DNA of 64,000 nt from Candidatus Saccharimonadota bacterium (GTDB lineage: Bacteria; Patescibacteriota; Saccharimonadia; Saccharimonadales; Saccharimonadaceae). The position numbers and the translations under genes are program-made. Shown piece by piece: positions 40,470-48,796 of the stretch. The notes under the pieces are model-generated. The model saw only the letters and a list, made by a program, of their open reading frames with translations. It was not told the DNA's origin and made no database searches. The DNA is taken from NCBI GenBank assembly GCA_905365145.1, contig CAJPIO010000001.1, positions 124,001 to 188,000 of the forward strand. Direction: 5' to 3'. The stretch's first letter is position 1, and every line of letters begins with the position of its first letter.

Positions 40470-41084
40470 ATGGATTATTATGATTATTCAACTTCGACTT
40501 ATGCGGCTAGCAGCGATGTCGGTGCGGTTGCAGTTGTAATTTGGCTGTTTGTCATCTTAATTGTAATGGCAGTTTCCATACTAATGATTATCGCCATGTG
40601 GCGAATCTTTACCAAGGCTGGCAAGCCAGGCTGGGCGTCATTAGTGCCAATATACAACATGGTAGTAATGATGCAGATTGTCGGCCGGCCAGAGTGGCAA
40701 GTCGTACTGATGTTCTTGCCGTTTGCCCATATATACATTTCGATCGTGTTACCGCTAGATTTAGCAAAATCGTTCGGCAAAACGACTGGTTTTGGCGTTT
40801 TGATGATCTTCTTCCCGGCGATTATGAACCCGATTTTGGCGTTTGGCTCAAGCCGCTATGTTGGCCCGGTTATGCGGCAGCAACCAGTCTACGGCCAGCC
40901 GCCGCAGCCTGGGTATTACGCACCGCAGCCAGCTTACGGACAACCGCAACAACCGGTAGCTTATACTCAACAACCGCAGCCATACGCTCAACCGCAACAA
41001 CCAGCTGCAACGGTTGCCCAGCCGCAACCGCCGGTAGTTGAAGGCGGACAGCCGCAACCGCCCCAGCAGCCACCGCAGGCATAA
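40470..41084 (+). CDS. DUF5684 membrane protein with Gln/Pro repeat tail
   Basis: Three to four hydrophobic segments in the first 125 residues include RIFTKAGKPGWASLVPIYNM, the conserved DUF5684 core, and MFLPFAHIYISIVLPLDLA. The C-terminal 75 residues are repeats of the type YGQPQQP / YAQPQQP, low complexity. Proteins with this domain are often annotated near signal peptidases, but no activity is known to me. It lies downstream of ppa. Confidence 0.8.
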   Translation: MDYYDYSTSTYAASSDVGAVAVVIWLFVILIVMAVSILMIIAMWRIFTKAGKPGWASLVPIYNMVVMMQIVGRPEWQVVLMFLPFAHIYISIVLPLDLAKSFGKTTGFGVLMIFFPAIMNPILAFGSSRYVGPVMRQQPVYGQPPQPGYYAPQPAYGQPQQPVAYTQQPQPYAQPQQPAATVAQPQPPVVEGGQPQPPQQPPQA

Positions 41085-41117
41085 ATAGAATAAACTTTTA
41101 GTTTGCAAAACCTAGCG

Positions 41118-41144
41118 AAATAGCCAGAATTTGTCTGGCTATTT
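41118..41144. terminator. Bidirectional terminator between DUF5684 and RSH
   Basis: AAATAGCCAGA/TCTGGCTATTT is an 11 bp perfect stem with a 5 nt loop. T-rich sequence follows on the plus strand and A-rich sequence precedes it, so it serves both convergent genes. Confidence 0.85.
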
Positions 41145-41156
41145 TCGTTTTGGCCG

Positions 41157-42683
41157 CTATTTTTTGTTGCGGCGAAACGGTGCTGTGCGCTGCAATAGGC
41201 TGCCAGCGCGGCCTAGTAGCGAGGTTTTTTTGAGCTGGGCCTTGAGCTTCATGCGGGCGTGTCCAGTGATGACATATTCGTTCCAGCCAGGCTTTGGGCG
41301 AGCGCGCTTGTTGGTTAGAATCTCGACGGTATCACCGTGCTGCAATTTGTAGCTGAATGGTTCCATCTTGCCGTTTATTAGAAATCCGCTTGATTTAGCG
41401 GCTAGATCAGAGTGCACGCGGTAGGCAAAATCTAACGGGAAAGCGCCGTCTGGCAGGTCGTAAATATCACCCTTTGGCGAATAAATAAAAATCCGATCGC
41501 CGAACAAATCGACCTTCAAATTATCAACGTCGAAATCTTTACCTTCGCGAATCATCGATGCTGCCGACTGCAAATGCTTAATCCAGTGTAAATCTGTCGG
41601 CAGGCTGGTCATTTTGCCCTTGATGTAAGCATCAGTTAGCTTTTGTTCATTATAATGAAAACTGGCTGCCAGTCCGCGTTCGGCGTAATCGTGCATCTCG
41701 CGGGTGCGGATCTGGAACTCGACCGCTTGGCCGTTTTTAGTAACCACCGTAGTGTGCAGCGATTGGTAGCCGTTGGGCTTCGGTTTCGAGATATAATCTT
41801 TGATTCGCCCAACCATCGGCTCGTACATATTGTGCAGTTCGTTGAGTACCAGATAGCAAGTGTCGATGTCGTCAACGATAATTCTCAGCGCGATCAAATC
41901 ATAAATATCGTCGATATTGGGGACGCGCTTCATCTTCTTGTACAGGCTGTAGGTACTCTTGACGCGGCCGTCGATTTGGTGCTGGATTTTCTCGTCGCTG
42001 AGGCGCGAATCGACAGCGCGGCGGACGGCATCTAGCTTACGTTGAGATTTCTTTAAGCGGCTATCCTTGAGGGCGACAGTTTGGTTATATTCCTCGGGCA
42101 TTAAATATTTGAAGCTCAACTCCTCGAGCTGTACGCGCAGCCGACCCATATTTAACCGATCGGCTAACGGTGCGAAAACGTCTAGTGTCTCGCGAGCGAT
42201 TTTCTTCTGCTTTTCCGGACTTTTGAATTGCAAAGTTTGCATATTATGCAGGCGGTCGGCCAGCTTGATGATAATCACTCGCACGTCTTGGCCGACAGCG
42301 ATGAGTAATTTCGTCAAATTATCGGTAGTGCTTGGCAAATATGATTCGAGGTTTTTCATACCGGCGCGGGCTTGGCTAACCTTAGTGACACCGTCAACCA
42401 GAAAAGCGATATCCCGGCCGAATAGCTCGGTGATTTCCTCTAGTGTAGCATCAGTGTCCTCGACTGTATCGTGCAGTACGCCGGCAATCACCGAATCAAT
42501 ATCCATGCCCCAGTCGATTAGCATAGCAGCGACTTGCAGCGGGTGAGTGATGTACGGCTCGCCGCTTTTACGCAGTTGCCCGTCGTGTTTATCGGTAGCA
42601 TAATGGATTGCTTTTTCTAACAATGCGACCTGCTCTTCACTGTAATGGCTTCTAGCCAGATTAACCAGCTCGACCTCGTTCAT
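41157..42683 (-). CDS. RelA/SpoT homologue (RSH) without ACT domain
   Basis: It contains an N-terminal HD hydrolase domain with HDTVEDTD near residue 70, a synthetase domain (GRVKSTYSLYKKM, DLIALRIIVDDIDTCY, GYQSLHTTVV), and a TGS domain (VDLFGDRIFIYSPKGDIYDL, FAYRVHSDLAAKS). At 508 residues it lacks the C-terminal ACT/RRM part of long RSH proteins. Both ppGpp synthesis and hydrolysis are expected. The leaderless promoter lies just upstream (TATAAT). Confidence 0.92.
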   Translation of the reverse strand: MNEVELVNLARSHYSEEQVALLEKAIHYATDKHDGQLRKSGEPYITHPLQVAAMLIDWGMDIDSVIAGVLHDTVEDTDATLEEITELFGRDIAFLVDGVTKVSQARAGMKNLESYLPSTTDNLTKLLIAVGQDVRVIIIKLADRLHNMQTLQFKSPEKQKKIARETLDVFAPLADRLNMGRLRVQLEELSFKYLMPEEYNQTVALKDSRLKKSQRKLDAVRRAVDSRLSDEKIQHQIDGRVKSTYSLYKKMKRVPNIDDIYDLIALRIIVDDIDTCYLVLNELHNMYEPMVGRIKDYISKPKPNGYQSLHTTVVTKNGQAVEFQIRTREMHDYAERGLAASFHYNEQKLTDAYIKGKMTSLPTDLHWIKHLQSAASMIREGKDFDVDNLKVDLFGDRIFIYSPKGDIYDLPDGAFPLDFAYRVHSDLAAKSSGFLINGKMEPFSYKLQHGDTVEILTNKRARPKPGWNEYVITGHARMKLKAQLKKTSLLGRAGSLLQRTAPFRRNKK

Positions 42684-42689
42684 AGCCTT

Positions 42690-42695
42690 ATTATA
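42690..42695 (-). promoter_or_regulatory. -10 box of leaderless promoter (RSH)
   Basis: Read on the minus strand, TATAAT ends 6 nt before the ATG at 42683. Confidence 0.65.
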
Positions 42696-42763
42696 GCAAA
42701 TTTGCCAAAGCTATTGCGCTTTTGCTAGAATATTAGCAAAGATGGCTTAATCAAGGAGTGGGC

Positions 42764-43759
42764 ATGGTGAAAATAAAAGTAGCGATTAACGGTTTTTGCC
42801 GGGTTGGCCGCAGTGTTTTCAAAATCGCGCAGAGCCGTTCGGATATCGAAATAGCGGCTATTCGGACGCATCTGAGCGCCGAGCAGTGCGCTTATCTGCT
42901 GAAGCACGACTCGATTTATGGCCATTATGCCAAGGTGATTGGCACTGGCGACGCGTCGCTATATGTAGGCGACCGGATTATTCCTATCATAAGCGATAAG
43001 CGGACAACCAAATTGCCGTGGGACGACCTGGGCATTGATGTTTTGATTGATGCTGGATGCCAGACTGATGCTGCTGAGCTGCGCCGCCATCGGACGGCTG
43101 GTGCTCGGCGCGTGGCGTCGTTGTCGCAGTGCGCTGATTTTGCGACGATCGTCATGGGCGTTAATGACGGATTGGTCAATGTCTCGACGGATATTGTCTG
43201 CAGCGGCGATGCGGCGATTAGCTCGGTAGCGCCGGTTATCGCGGTGCTTGATCAAGCGGTTGGTGTCGAGGCGGCGACGATTACAGCGACTGGCAGTTAT
43301 CATTTTGCTAGTTTGCTGTTAAAGACTGAGCGTCTGGACGACAGCGACTTGGTGGCGATGGCGGCTGATTACGGCCAGCGATTGCAGGCAGTTTTGCCAA
43401 ATGTTGCGAGCGCGGTAAGCGGGCTTGCAGTTAGCAGCCGCCAGTACGGTAACGTTGGTCTATCAACGATTTCGCTGCTGCTGCGCGAATCAATCGCGGC
43501 CAAGAAAATAAACGAGATTTTAACGCATGCTGCCCGTGAGCCGCTATACAACGGTATTTTGGCAGTTACCGACAAAGAGCTGGTAGCCGAGGATTTTCGC
43601 GGCAATAGCTACAGCTCGACAGTTGATGCTGGCTTGACGTCGGTGGTTGCCGGGCGATTGGCGCAAGTGTCGTCCTGGTACGATGGTGAGTGGGCTAGCG
43701 CCAACCGCTTGGTCGAGTTGGCGGCTGAAACTGGACGGTATGCGCGGAATGTGCAGTAA
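42764..43759 (+). CDS. GAPDH-like pseudoenzyme
   Basis: The whole protein aligns by eye with glyceraldehyde-3-phosphate dehydrogenase: KVAINGFCRVGRSVFK (normally GFGRIGR), CAYLLKHDSIYGHY, IVMGVNDG, and SSWYDGEWASANRLVEL. Both catalytic residues are gone. The SCTTNCLAP motif reads DAAISSVAP, so the catalytic Cys is Ala (residue 150), and the general-base His of VHSYT is Gly. The NAD-contact Asp (VNDL) is also replaced (IRTH). It is not truncated, so it is probably kept for another job such as binding or regulation. AAGGAG precedes ATG 42764. It precedes the sugar-phosphate operon. Confidence 0.85.
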   Translation: MVKIKVAINGFCRVGRSVFKIAQSRSDIEIAAIRTHLSAEQCAYLLKHDSIYGHYAKVIGTGDASLYVGDRIIPIISDKRTTKLPWDDLGIDVLIDAGCQTDAAELRRHRTAGARRVASLSQCADFATIVMGVNDGLVNVSTDIVCSGDAAISSVAPVIAVLDQAVGVEAATITATGSYHFASLLLKTERLDDSDLVAMAADYGQRLQAVLPNVASAVSGLAVSSRQYGNVGLSTISLLLRESIAAKKINEILTHAAREPLYNGILAVTDKELVAEDFRGNSYSSTVDAGLTSVVAGRLAQVSSWYDGEWASANRLVELAAETGRYARNVQ

Positions 43760-43827
43760 GCTTACTCTTATGATAGGATTAACAAAATCCTACTCTAACG
43801 GGGCTTGCCAGGGGCGCATATTATGCT

Positions 43828-43833
43828 TATACT
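43828..43833 (+). promoter_or_regulatory. -10 box of leaderless promoter (sugar-phosphate operon)
   Basis: TATACT ends 6 nt before the rpiB ATG. It probably drives rpiB through the LOG-like gene at 50384. Confidence 0.55.
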
Positions 43834-43839
43834 TGTAGT

Positions 43840-44301
43840 ATGAAGATTTTTCTAGGAGCGGATCACGGTGGGTTTTATCTGAAGGAGAAGATTGAAGCTT
43901 ATCTGACCAAGCGCGGCATCGAGTGGGAGGATGTCGGCGATAAAATACTCGATCCGCAAGACGACTTCCCGCAGTTTGCTCAGATGGCCGTGACCAAGGT
44001 ATTGGGCGAGGACGATTCTACTGATCCGCGGGCAATTTTGGTTTGCACTGGCGGCCAAGGTATGGCGATGGCAGCCAACCGTTTTCGCGGCATCCGGGCG
44101 GCGGTGATTTGGGATAAGTTCGAAGCACATGAGTGCCGTAACGATAACGACTGCAATGTCCTATGCTTGCCAGCGCGGGTACTGGACGCTCCGGGCGACG
44201 ACTTAGAACTCTGGAAAGAAATTATTGACGAGTGGATCGCTACGCCATTTGCTGGTGCGGCGCGGTTTGTTCGCCGCAACGCAGAATTGGATGCTTTCTG
44301 A
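43840..44301 (+). CDS. rpiB: Ribose-5-phosphate isomerase B
   Basis: RpiB/LacA family: MKIFLGADHGGFYLKEKI opening, LVCTGGQGMAMAANRFRGIR (catalytic Cys and phosphate loop), and NDNDCNVLCLPARVL. It interconverts ribose-5-P and ribulose-5-P. The stop overlaps the rpe start by one base, and this is the first gene of the operon. Confidence 0.94.
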   Translation: MKIFLGADHGGFYLKEKIEAYLTKRGIEWEDVGDKILDPQDDFPQFAQMAVTKVLGEDDSTDPRAILVCTGGQGMAMAANRFRGIRAAVIWDKFEAHECRNDNDCNVLCLPARVLDAPGDDLELWKEIIDEWIATPFAGAARFVRRNAELDAF

Positions 44302-44945
44302 TGGCCGAGATTGTTCCGACAGTGCTCTGCGAAAATGCAGAAGATTACAAGCTAACGATTGAGCGTTTATCACCGTTTGCTAAGCGTGTTCATCTAGATT
44401 TGGCTGATGGTGAATTTGCACCGACTAAAACCGTCGAGCTGAGCGATATGTGGTGGCCGCAGGATTGGCAGGTTGATATCCATGCTATGGTGGCGCGGCC
44501 GAGTTTGTATGTTGATGCTTTGGTGCAGATGCGTCCGTCGCTGGTGATTTTTCATGCCGAAGTTGACGAGGATTTGCAGCCTTCTATCCAGCAGCTCAAA
44601 GCTTCGGGTATTCAGACTGGCGTGGGATTGTTGCGCCCGACGGTGCCAAATACTGTCAAAGATGTCATCAGCGTAGTTGATCACGTGCTGGTGTTTAGCG
44701 GTGATTTGGGCCACTACGGCGGCAAGGCTAGCTTGATGCAGCTCGAGAAAGTCCGTCTGATTCGCAGCATCCATCCTAGCGTTGAAGTCGGCTGGGATGG
44801 CGGCGCGACGCTCGAAAATGTTTTTAGCCTGGCGCAAGGCGGCGTTAATATCGTCAACTGCGGCAGCGCTATCCATTCGGCGCCAGATCCGGCAGAAGCT
44901 TATCAGAAATTAGTAGCAGAAGTTAATAAGCAAGGAGTAATCTAG
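44301..44945 (+). CDS. rpe: Ribulose-phosphate 3-epimerase family protein
   Basis: TIM-barrel epimerase fold with catalytic positions kept: VHLDLADGEF (His and Asp), WQVDIHAMVA (His), and EVGWDGGATLE (Asp), plus NCGSAIHSA for the phosphate. The sequence is divergent from typical Rpe (usually HxDxMDGxFVPN), so it could act on a related sugar phosphate, but the neighbours favour ribulose-5-P. It overlaps rpiB by one base, and the transketolase N-half starts directly after its stop. Confidence 0.85.
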   Translation: MAEIVPTVLCENAEDYKLTIERLSPFAKRVHLDLADGEFAPTKTVELSDMWWPQDWQVDIHAMVARPSLYVDALVQMRPSLVIFHAEVDEDLQPSIQQLKASGIQTGVGLLRPTVPNTVKDVISVVDHVLVFSGDLGHYGGKASLMQLEKVRLIRSIHPSVEVGWDGGATLENVFSLAQGGVNIVNCGSAIHSAPDPAEAYQKLVAEVNKQGVI

Positions 44946-45815
44946 GTGGCTCGCGAAAAATTATCTATTCCACAGCTCAAAATAAAAGCCAACGATGTGC
45001 GGCGCGACGTAGTTCATATGCTAGAGCTGGCCAAGAGCGGGCACCCAGGCGGCGCGCTGGGGCTGGCGGATATCGTCACGGCACTATATTTCAATATTAT
45101 GAATATCGATCCGCAGAACCCTGAATGGCCAGAGCGCGATATCTTCATGTTAAGCAATGGCCACACAGTGCCGGTACAATACGCGGCCATGGCCGAGGCA
45201 GGATACTTCCCGGTTGAGGAGCTGTCGACTTTGCGCAAACTCGGTTCGCGCCTGCAGGGCCACCCGGAGCGCACTAAATTGCCAGGGCTCGAAAACACGT
45301 CGGGGCCGCTCGGCAGCGGTATTGGCCAGGCGGCAGGTTATGCTTATGCGCTGCAATATTTAGACAAGCAACGCCACCGCTGGGTTTACGCGATTGCCGG
45401 CGACGGCGAGCTTGATGAAGGTAATATCTGGGAGTCGGCGATGTTTGCTGGTAAGTATAAACTACGCCAGCTAATCCTCTTCATTGACCGCAATAATATC
45501 CAGATTGACGGTCCGACCGAAGATGTCATGCCGCTGGAAAATTTGCGCGGCAAGTGGGAAAGTTTTGGCTGGCACGTCCAAGAAATCGACGGCAACAATA
45601 TTGAAGGCATCATCGACGCAGTAAACTTAGCCAAGGCGATCGAGAATCGGCCGTGTTGTATCATCGCGCATACGATTCCGGGCCGCGGCGTTGGCTTCAT
45701 GGAATACGATTACAAGTGGCACGGCGTAGCGCCATCAAGCGATCAGGCGGCTACGGCGCTGGCTGATTTGGCGCATTCAGAATCACAACAAGATGCAGGG
45801 GGATATTATGAGTAA
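44946..45815 (+). CDS. Transketolase, N-terminal subunit
   Basis: The thiamine diphosphate-binding half: LAKSGHPGGALGLADIVTAL, FMLSNGHTVPVQYA, TSGPLGSGIGQAAG, and the TPP/Mg motif GDGELDEGNIWESA. The length of 289 equals the first half of a fused transketolase. A GTG start has AAGGAG upstream. The matching C-half is at 46841, separated by one unrelated membrane-protein gene. Confidence 0.95.
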   Translation: MAREKLSIPQLKIKANDVRRDVVHMLELAKSGHPGGALGLADIVTALYFNIMNIDPQNPEWPERDIFMLSNGHTVPVQYAAMAEAGYFPVEELSTLRKLGSRLQGHPERTKLPGLENTSGPLGSGIGQAAGYAYALQYLDKQRHRWVYAIAGDGELDEGNIWESAMFAGKYKLRQLILFIDRNNIQIDGPTEDVMPLENLRGKWESFGWHVQEIDGNNIEGIIDAVNLAKAIENRPCCIIAHTIPGRGVGFMEYDYKWHGVAPSSDQAATALADLAHSESQQDAGGYYE

Positions 45816-46875
45816 TCAATCGTCTAAAAATTCGATGCCGTCCAAGGCGCCGAAACCGCCAACTCCACCAAAGCCGCCGAAACCGCCGAAGTCTTCGGCC
45901 GCATCTGCTCCGTCAGGGCCGCCAGTTCAGCCAGCTGCCTCAGTGCCGCCTGTTTCGCCGCCGCCGCAATATGCTGCTCCGCAGTATATTGCGCCGCCGG
46001 CAAACAATACTTATCCGCCGGCTAGCCCTTACGCTTATCCGTATCCGCAGCCTGCGCCAACACAGTCGCCGGGCAACTGGATGGGTGCTGTTAGTATCAT
46101 ACTTGGCTTGCTTTGGATGAGTATGATTGGCTTGCCGCTCGGTATTGCTAGCGTTGTCAAGGCGAACCGCTACGGTACTTCGAAAGCAGCAGGCATTATC
46201 GGTATTATTATTAATTCGGTTACGCTTGTTGTTTCTATTATCGTTACGATACTTCTAGTGTCTGGGGCGATGCAGCCGCTTTTCTCGCAGTTTGATCACG
46301 CTGGCGACAACAAAGGCAAGGAAAAGGACAGCACCAGAACTGTTAGAAGTGTCTCGCTTGATGATAATTACCAGCCGCAGGGTTCACCGGTTTGGCGCAT
46401 CGAAAACGGCAAATTGCCAGAAGGTTGGACTGAAAAGGAAAACGATAATGGCGTTCATTGGTATTCTGATGGCAGTGGACTCTTAATGACTATATCTGTG
46501 GTTGGTAGCGAAAATTTTATCAGTAGTTCTGATAGAGTTAATTCGCGAAAAGTTATCGAAGACAAGATCGGAAATGCGAAGAGTAACGGTGACTTGGTGA
46601 CTGGTATAGAGTGGTATCAGTCATTTGCTGATTTCGCGAATGACCGCGGCGCTGTGCAACTTTTGTGTGCTCGCGTTTTGGCTAATGACAGCAGCGGTAA
46701 GCCGCATTTATCAGTGATTTGCTCGCGAGCATACGGTAAAGGAAGCTACTTATTGTACTTATACAACAATAAAGAATCGCTCGCTGTTTCAGAAAGCGCC
46801 AAGGCGATGTTCCGATCGCTAGTGATTCTCGAGAAAAAAGATGCAAAACGATATTCAGGAGAAGGCCGTGTATAA
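45808..46875 (+). CDS. Pro-rich membrane protein with extracellular domain, unknown
   Basis: Residues 1-85 are Pro/Ala/Tyr-rich (KPPTPPKPPKPPKSS). Two membrane segments follow in a DUF4190-like block (GAVSIILGLLWMSMIGLPLG; AAGIIGIIINSVTLVVSII), then an extracellular domain of about 190 residues (WYSDGSGLLMTISVV, SVICSRAYGKGSYLLYLY). No family is clear for the last part. It overlaps both transketolase halves (8 nt and 35 nt), so all three are translated together. The first ATG at 45793 lacks a site; AGGGGGAT precedes 45808. Confidence 0.8.
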   Translation: MSNQSSKNSMPSKAPKPPTPPKPPKPPKSSAASAPSGPPVQPAASVPPVSPPPQYAAPQYIAPPANNTYPPASPYAYPYPQPAPTQSPGNWMGAVSIILGLLWMSMIGLPLGIASVVKANRYGTSKAAGIIGIIINSVTLVVSIIVTILLVSGAMQPLFSQFDHAGDNKGKEKDSTRTVRSVSLDDNYQPQGSPVWRIENGKLPEGWTEKENDNGVHWYSDGSGLLMTISVVGSENFISSSDRVNSRKVIEDKIGNAKSNGDLVTGIEWYQSFADFANDRGAVQLLCARVLANDSSGKPHLSVICSRAYGKGSYLLYLYNNKESLAVSESAKAMFRSLVILEKKDAKRYSGEGRV

Positions 46876-47866
46876 TTATCCTCTAAATGACAACATTTAT
46901 AATGAAAAACCAGAAGCAGAAGCCACGCGTGCTGGTTTCGGGCGCGGTTTGAAAGCGGCCGGCGAAGCTGATGAGCGAGTAGTCGGTCTGTGCGCTGATT
47001 TGGTCGAGAGCGTCAAAATGGATGCCTTTGCCAAGGCTTTTCCTGAGCGTTATATCGAGGTCGGTATCGCCGAGCAGAATTTAGCGACGGTGGCAAGCGG
47101 CCTAGCGCGCGCTGGTAAAATTCCGTTTGCAGCCAGTTATGCGGCGTTTCACCCGGGGCGCAGCTGGGAGCAGATCAAAGCGACGATTGCGCTTAACGAC
47201 ATGCCGGTTAAGATTGTCGGCGGACATAGCGGTACAACGGTTGGGCCGGATGGTGCTACCCACCAAATGTTCGAGGATATCGCGTTGATGCGGGTGTTGC
47301 CGAACATGATTGTCATTTGCCCGGGTGATGCTATTGAGGCTGAGAAAGCCACCAAAGTACTTGCCAGGACCGATAAGCCGGCTTACTTGCGGTTAACGCG
47401 CGCTGCTACGCCGACATTCAGTACACTGGATTCGCCATTCGAGATTGGCCAGGCGTATGTGTTGCGCCAGGGCAGCGATGCGACGATTGTCAGCACTGGC
47501 ATCATGACGGCGTACGCGCTGCGAGCAGCTAACGAATTGCAAAGTAGCAGCGTCTCGGTCGAAGTGGTACATGTGCCGACGGTCAAGCCGCTCGATAACG
47601 AGACGATTCTGGCTAGTGTTCGCAAAACTGGCCGGGTAGTTACGGTCGAGGACGCGCAAATTGCCGGCGGTTTGGGCGGCGCTGTTGCCGAACTGCTAGG
47701 CGAACAGCTGCCGTCGCCGTTATTGCGCATCGGTATGAACGATCGTTTCGGCGAGAGCGGCGAGGCTGGCGAGTTACTACAAGCCTTCGGGCTTGATGAA
47801 GCGAGTATCGCTCAGAAGACGCGCGAATTTGTTGATCGCGTGCCGCAATACCATGCAGGATTTTAA
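46841..47866 (+). CDS. Transketolase, C-terminal subunit
   Basis: The pyrimidine-binding and C-terminal halves of transketolase: ATRAGFGRGLKAAGE, PERYIEVGIAEQNLATVASG (catalytic Glu), SYAAFHPGRSWEQIK, GGHSGTTVGPDGATHQ and TVEDAQIAGGLGGAVAE. The length of 341 completes the split enzyme. The start overlaps the preceding gene by 35 nt. Confidence 0.95.
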   Translation: MQNDIQEKAVYNYPLNDNIYNEKPEAEATRAGFGRGLKAAGEADERVVGLCADLVESVKMDAFAKAFPERYIEVGIAEQNLATVASGLARAGKIPFAASYAAFHPGRSWEQIKATIALNDMPVKIVGGHSGTTVGPDGATHQMFEDIALMRVLPNMIVICPGDAIEAEKATKVLARTDKPAYLRLTRAATPTFSTLDSPFEIGQAYVLRQGSDATIVSTGIMTAYALRAANELQSSSVSVEVVHVPTVKPLDNETILASVRKTGRVVTVEDAQIAGGLGGAVAELLGEQLPSPLLRIGMNDRFGESGEAGELLQAFGLDEASIAQKTREFVDRVPQYHAGF

Positions 47867-47881
47867 GGAAAGGAGACAACG

Positions 47882-48796
47882 ATGAGTTTATCAATTGATG
47901 AAATTCGCCAGCGTACCAGCCGGGCGCGCGACCTAATGCGGCGCAGCCGGCAAGAAGGTTTCGCGGTGGGCGCTTTTAATATTGACAATCAAGAAACATT
48001 GCGTGCGATTTGCCAGGCAGCACAAAAAACCAGCGCGCCAGTGATGGTCGAAGTCAGCGCTAACGAAGCAGCTTCGCTGGGCGGCTACGAAAATATTCGC
48101 GATTTGGTCGATAATTATAGCCAAAACTACGGTGTCGAGATGTATATCAACCTCGATCACGCGCCGACAGTCGAGGGCTGCAAACAGGCTATTGATGCTG
48201 GCTTTGAGTTTATTCATATCGATATTTCGCAGGCTAACCACGATGCTTCGCTCGAGGAAATTATCGAGAAAACTCGCGAAGTTGTCGAATATGCTAAGTT
48301 CACGGGCGCGCTGGTCGAGGCCGAGGAGCGCTATTTCTTTGGCGACTCTAACTTGCATAAAGAAGAAATCGACTACGAAGAAGTCAAAAAATGGAATACC
48401 AAGCCCGAGGAAGCTAAAAGTTTTGTCGATGCCACGGGTATCGATACTATGGCGGTGCAGGTTGGTAACTTGCACGGGCTGTATCCGGTGCCGAAGATTC
48501 TCGACCTAGATTTGCTGCGCCAGATCCGTGCGGCGATTGATTGTCAGATTAGCTTGCATGGCGGTAGCGGCACACCGCTGCATTACTTCGAGGATGCGTC
48601 CAAAATTGGCGTTAGCAAGATCAATATTAACAGCGACTTACGATATGCTTTCCGCACTACGCTCGAAAAGGTCCTGCGCGAAAATCCCGACGAATACGCT
48701 GTCTTCAAACTGATGCCCGAAGTTTACGATGCCGTCCAAAAAGTCGTTGAAGAGAAAATTGGCGCCTTTGGCAGTGCTGGAAAGGCGACGCTCTAG
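47882..48796 (+). CDS. Class II fructose-bisphosphate aldolase family protein
   Basis: The zinc-dependent aldolase pattern is complete: GFAVGAFNIDNQETLRA, MYINLDHAPTVEG (Asp/His), VEAEERYFFGD, VGNLHGLYP, SLHGGSGTPLHYF and KININSDLRYAF. The substrate could be fructose-1,6-P2, sedoheptulose-1,7-P2 or tagatose-1,6-P2. With transketolase and a PfkB kinase alongside, a sedoheptulose route is plausible. AAGGAAAGG precedes the ATG. Confidence 0.93.
   Translation: MSLSIDEIRQRTSRARDLMRRSRQEGFAVGAFNIDNQETLRAICQAAQKTSAPVMVEVSANEAASLGGYENIRDLVDNYSQNYGVEMYINLDHAPTVEGCKQAIDAGFEFIHIDISQANHDASLEEIIEKTREVVEYAKFTGALVEAEERYFFGDSNLHKEEIDYEEVKKWNTKPEEAKSFVDATGIDTMAVQVGNLHGLYPVPKILDLDLLRQIRAAIDCQISLHGGSGTPLHYFEDASKIGVSKININSDLRYAFRTTLEKVLRENPDEYAVFKLMPEVYDAVQKVVEEKIGAFGSAGKATL

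Noticed and set aside
40860..41080. Repeats as a possible CRISPR or minisatellite.
   Set aside because: They are the coding repeats of the Gln/Pro tail of the DUF5684 protein, without regular spacers.
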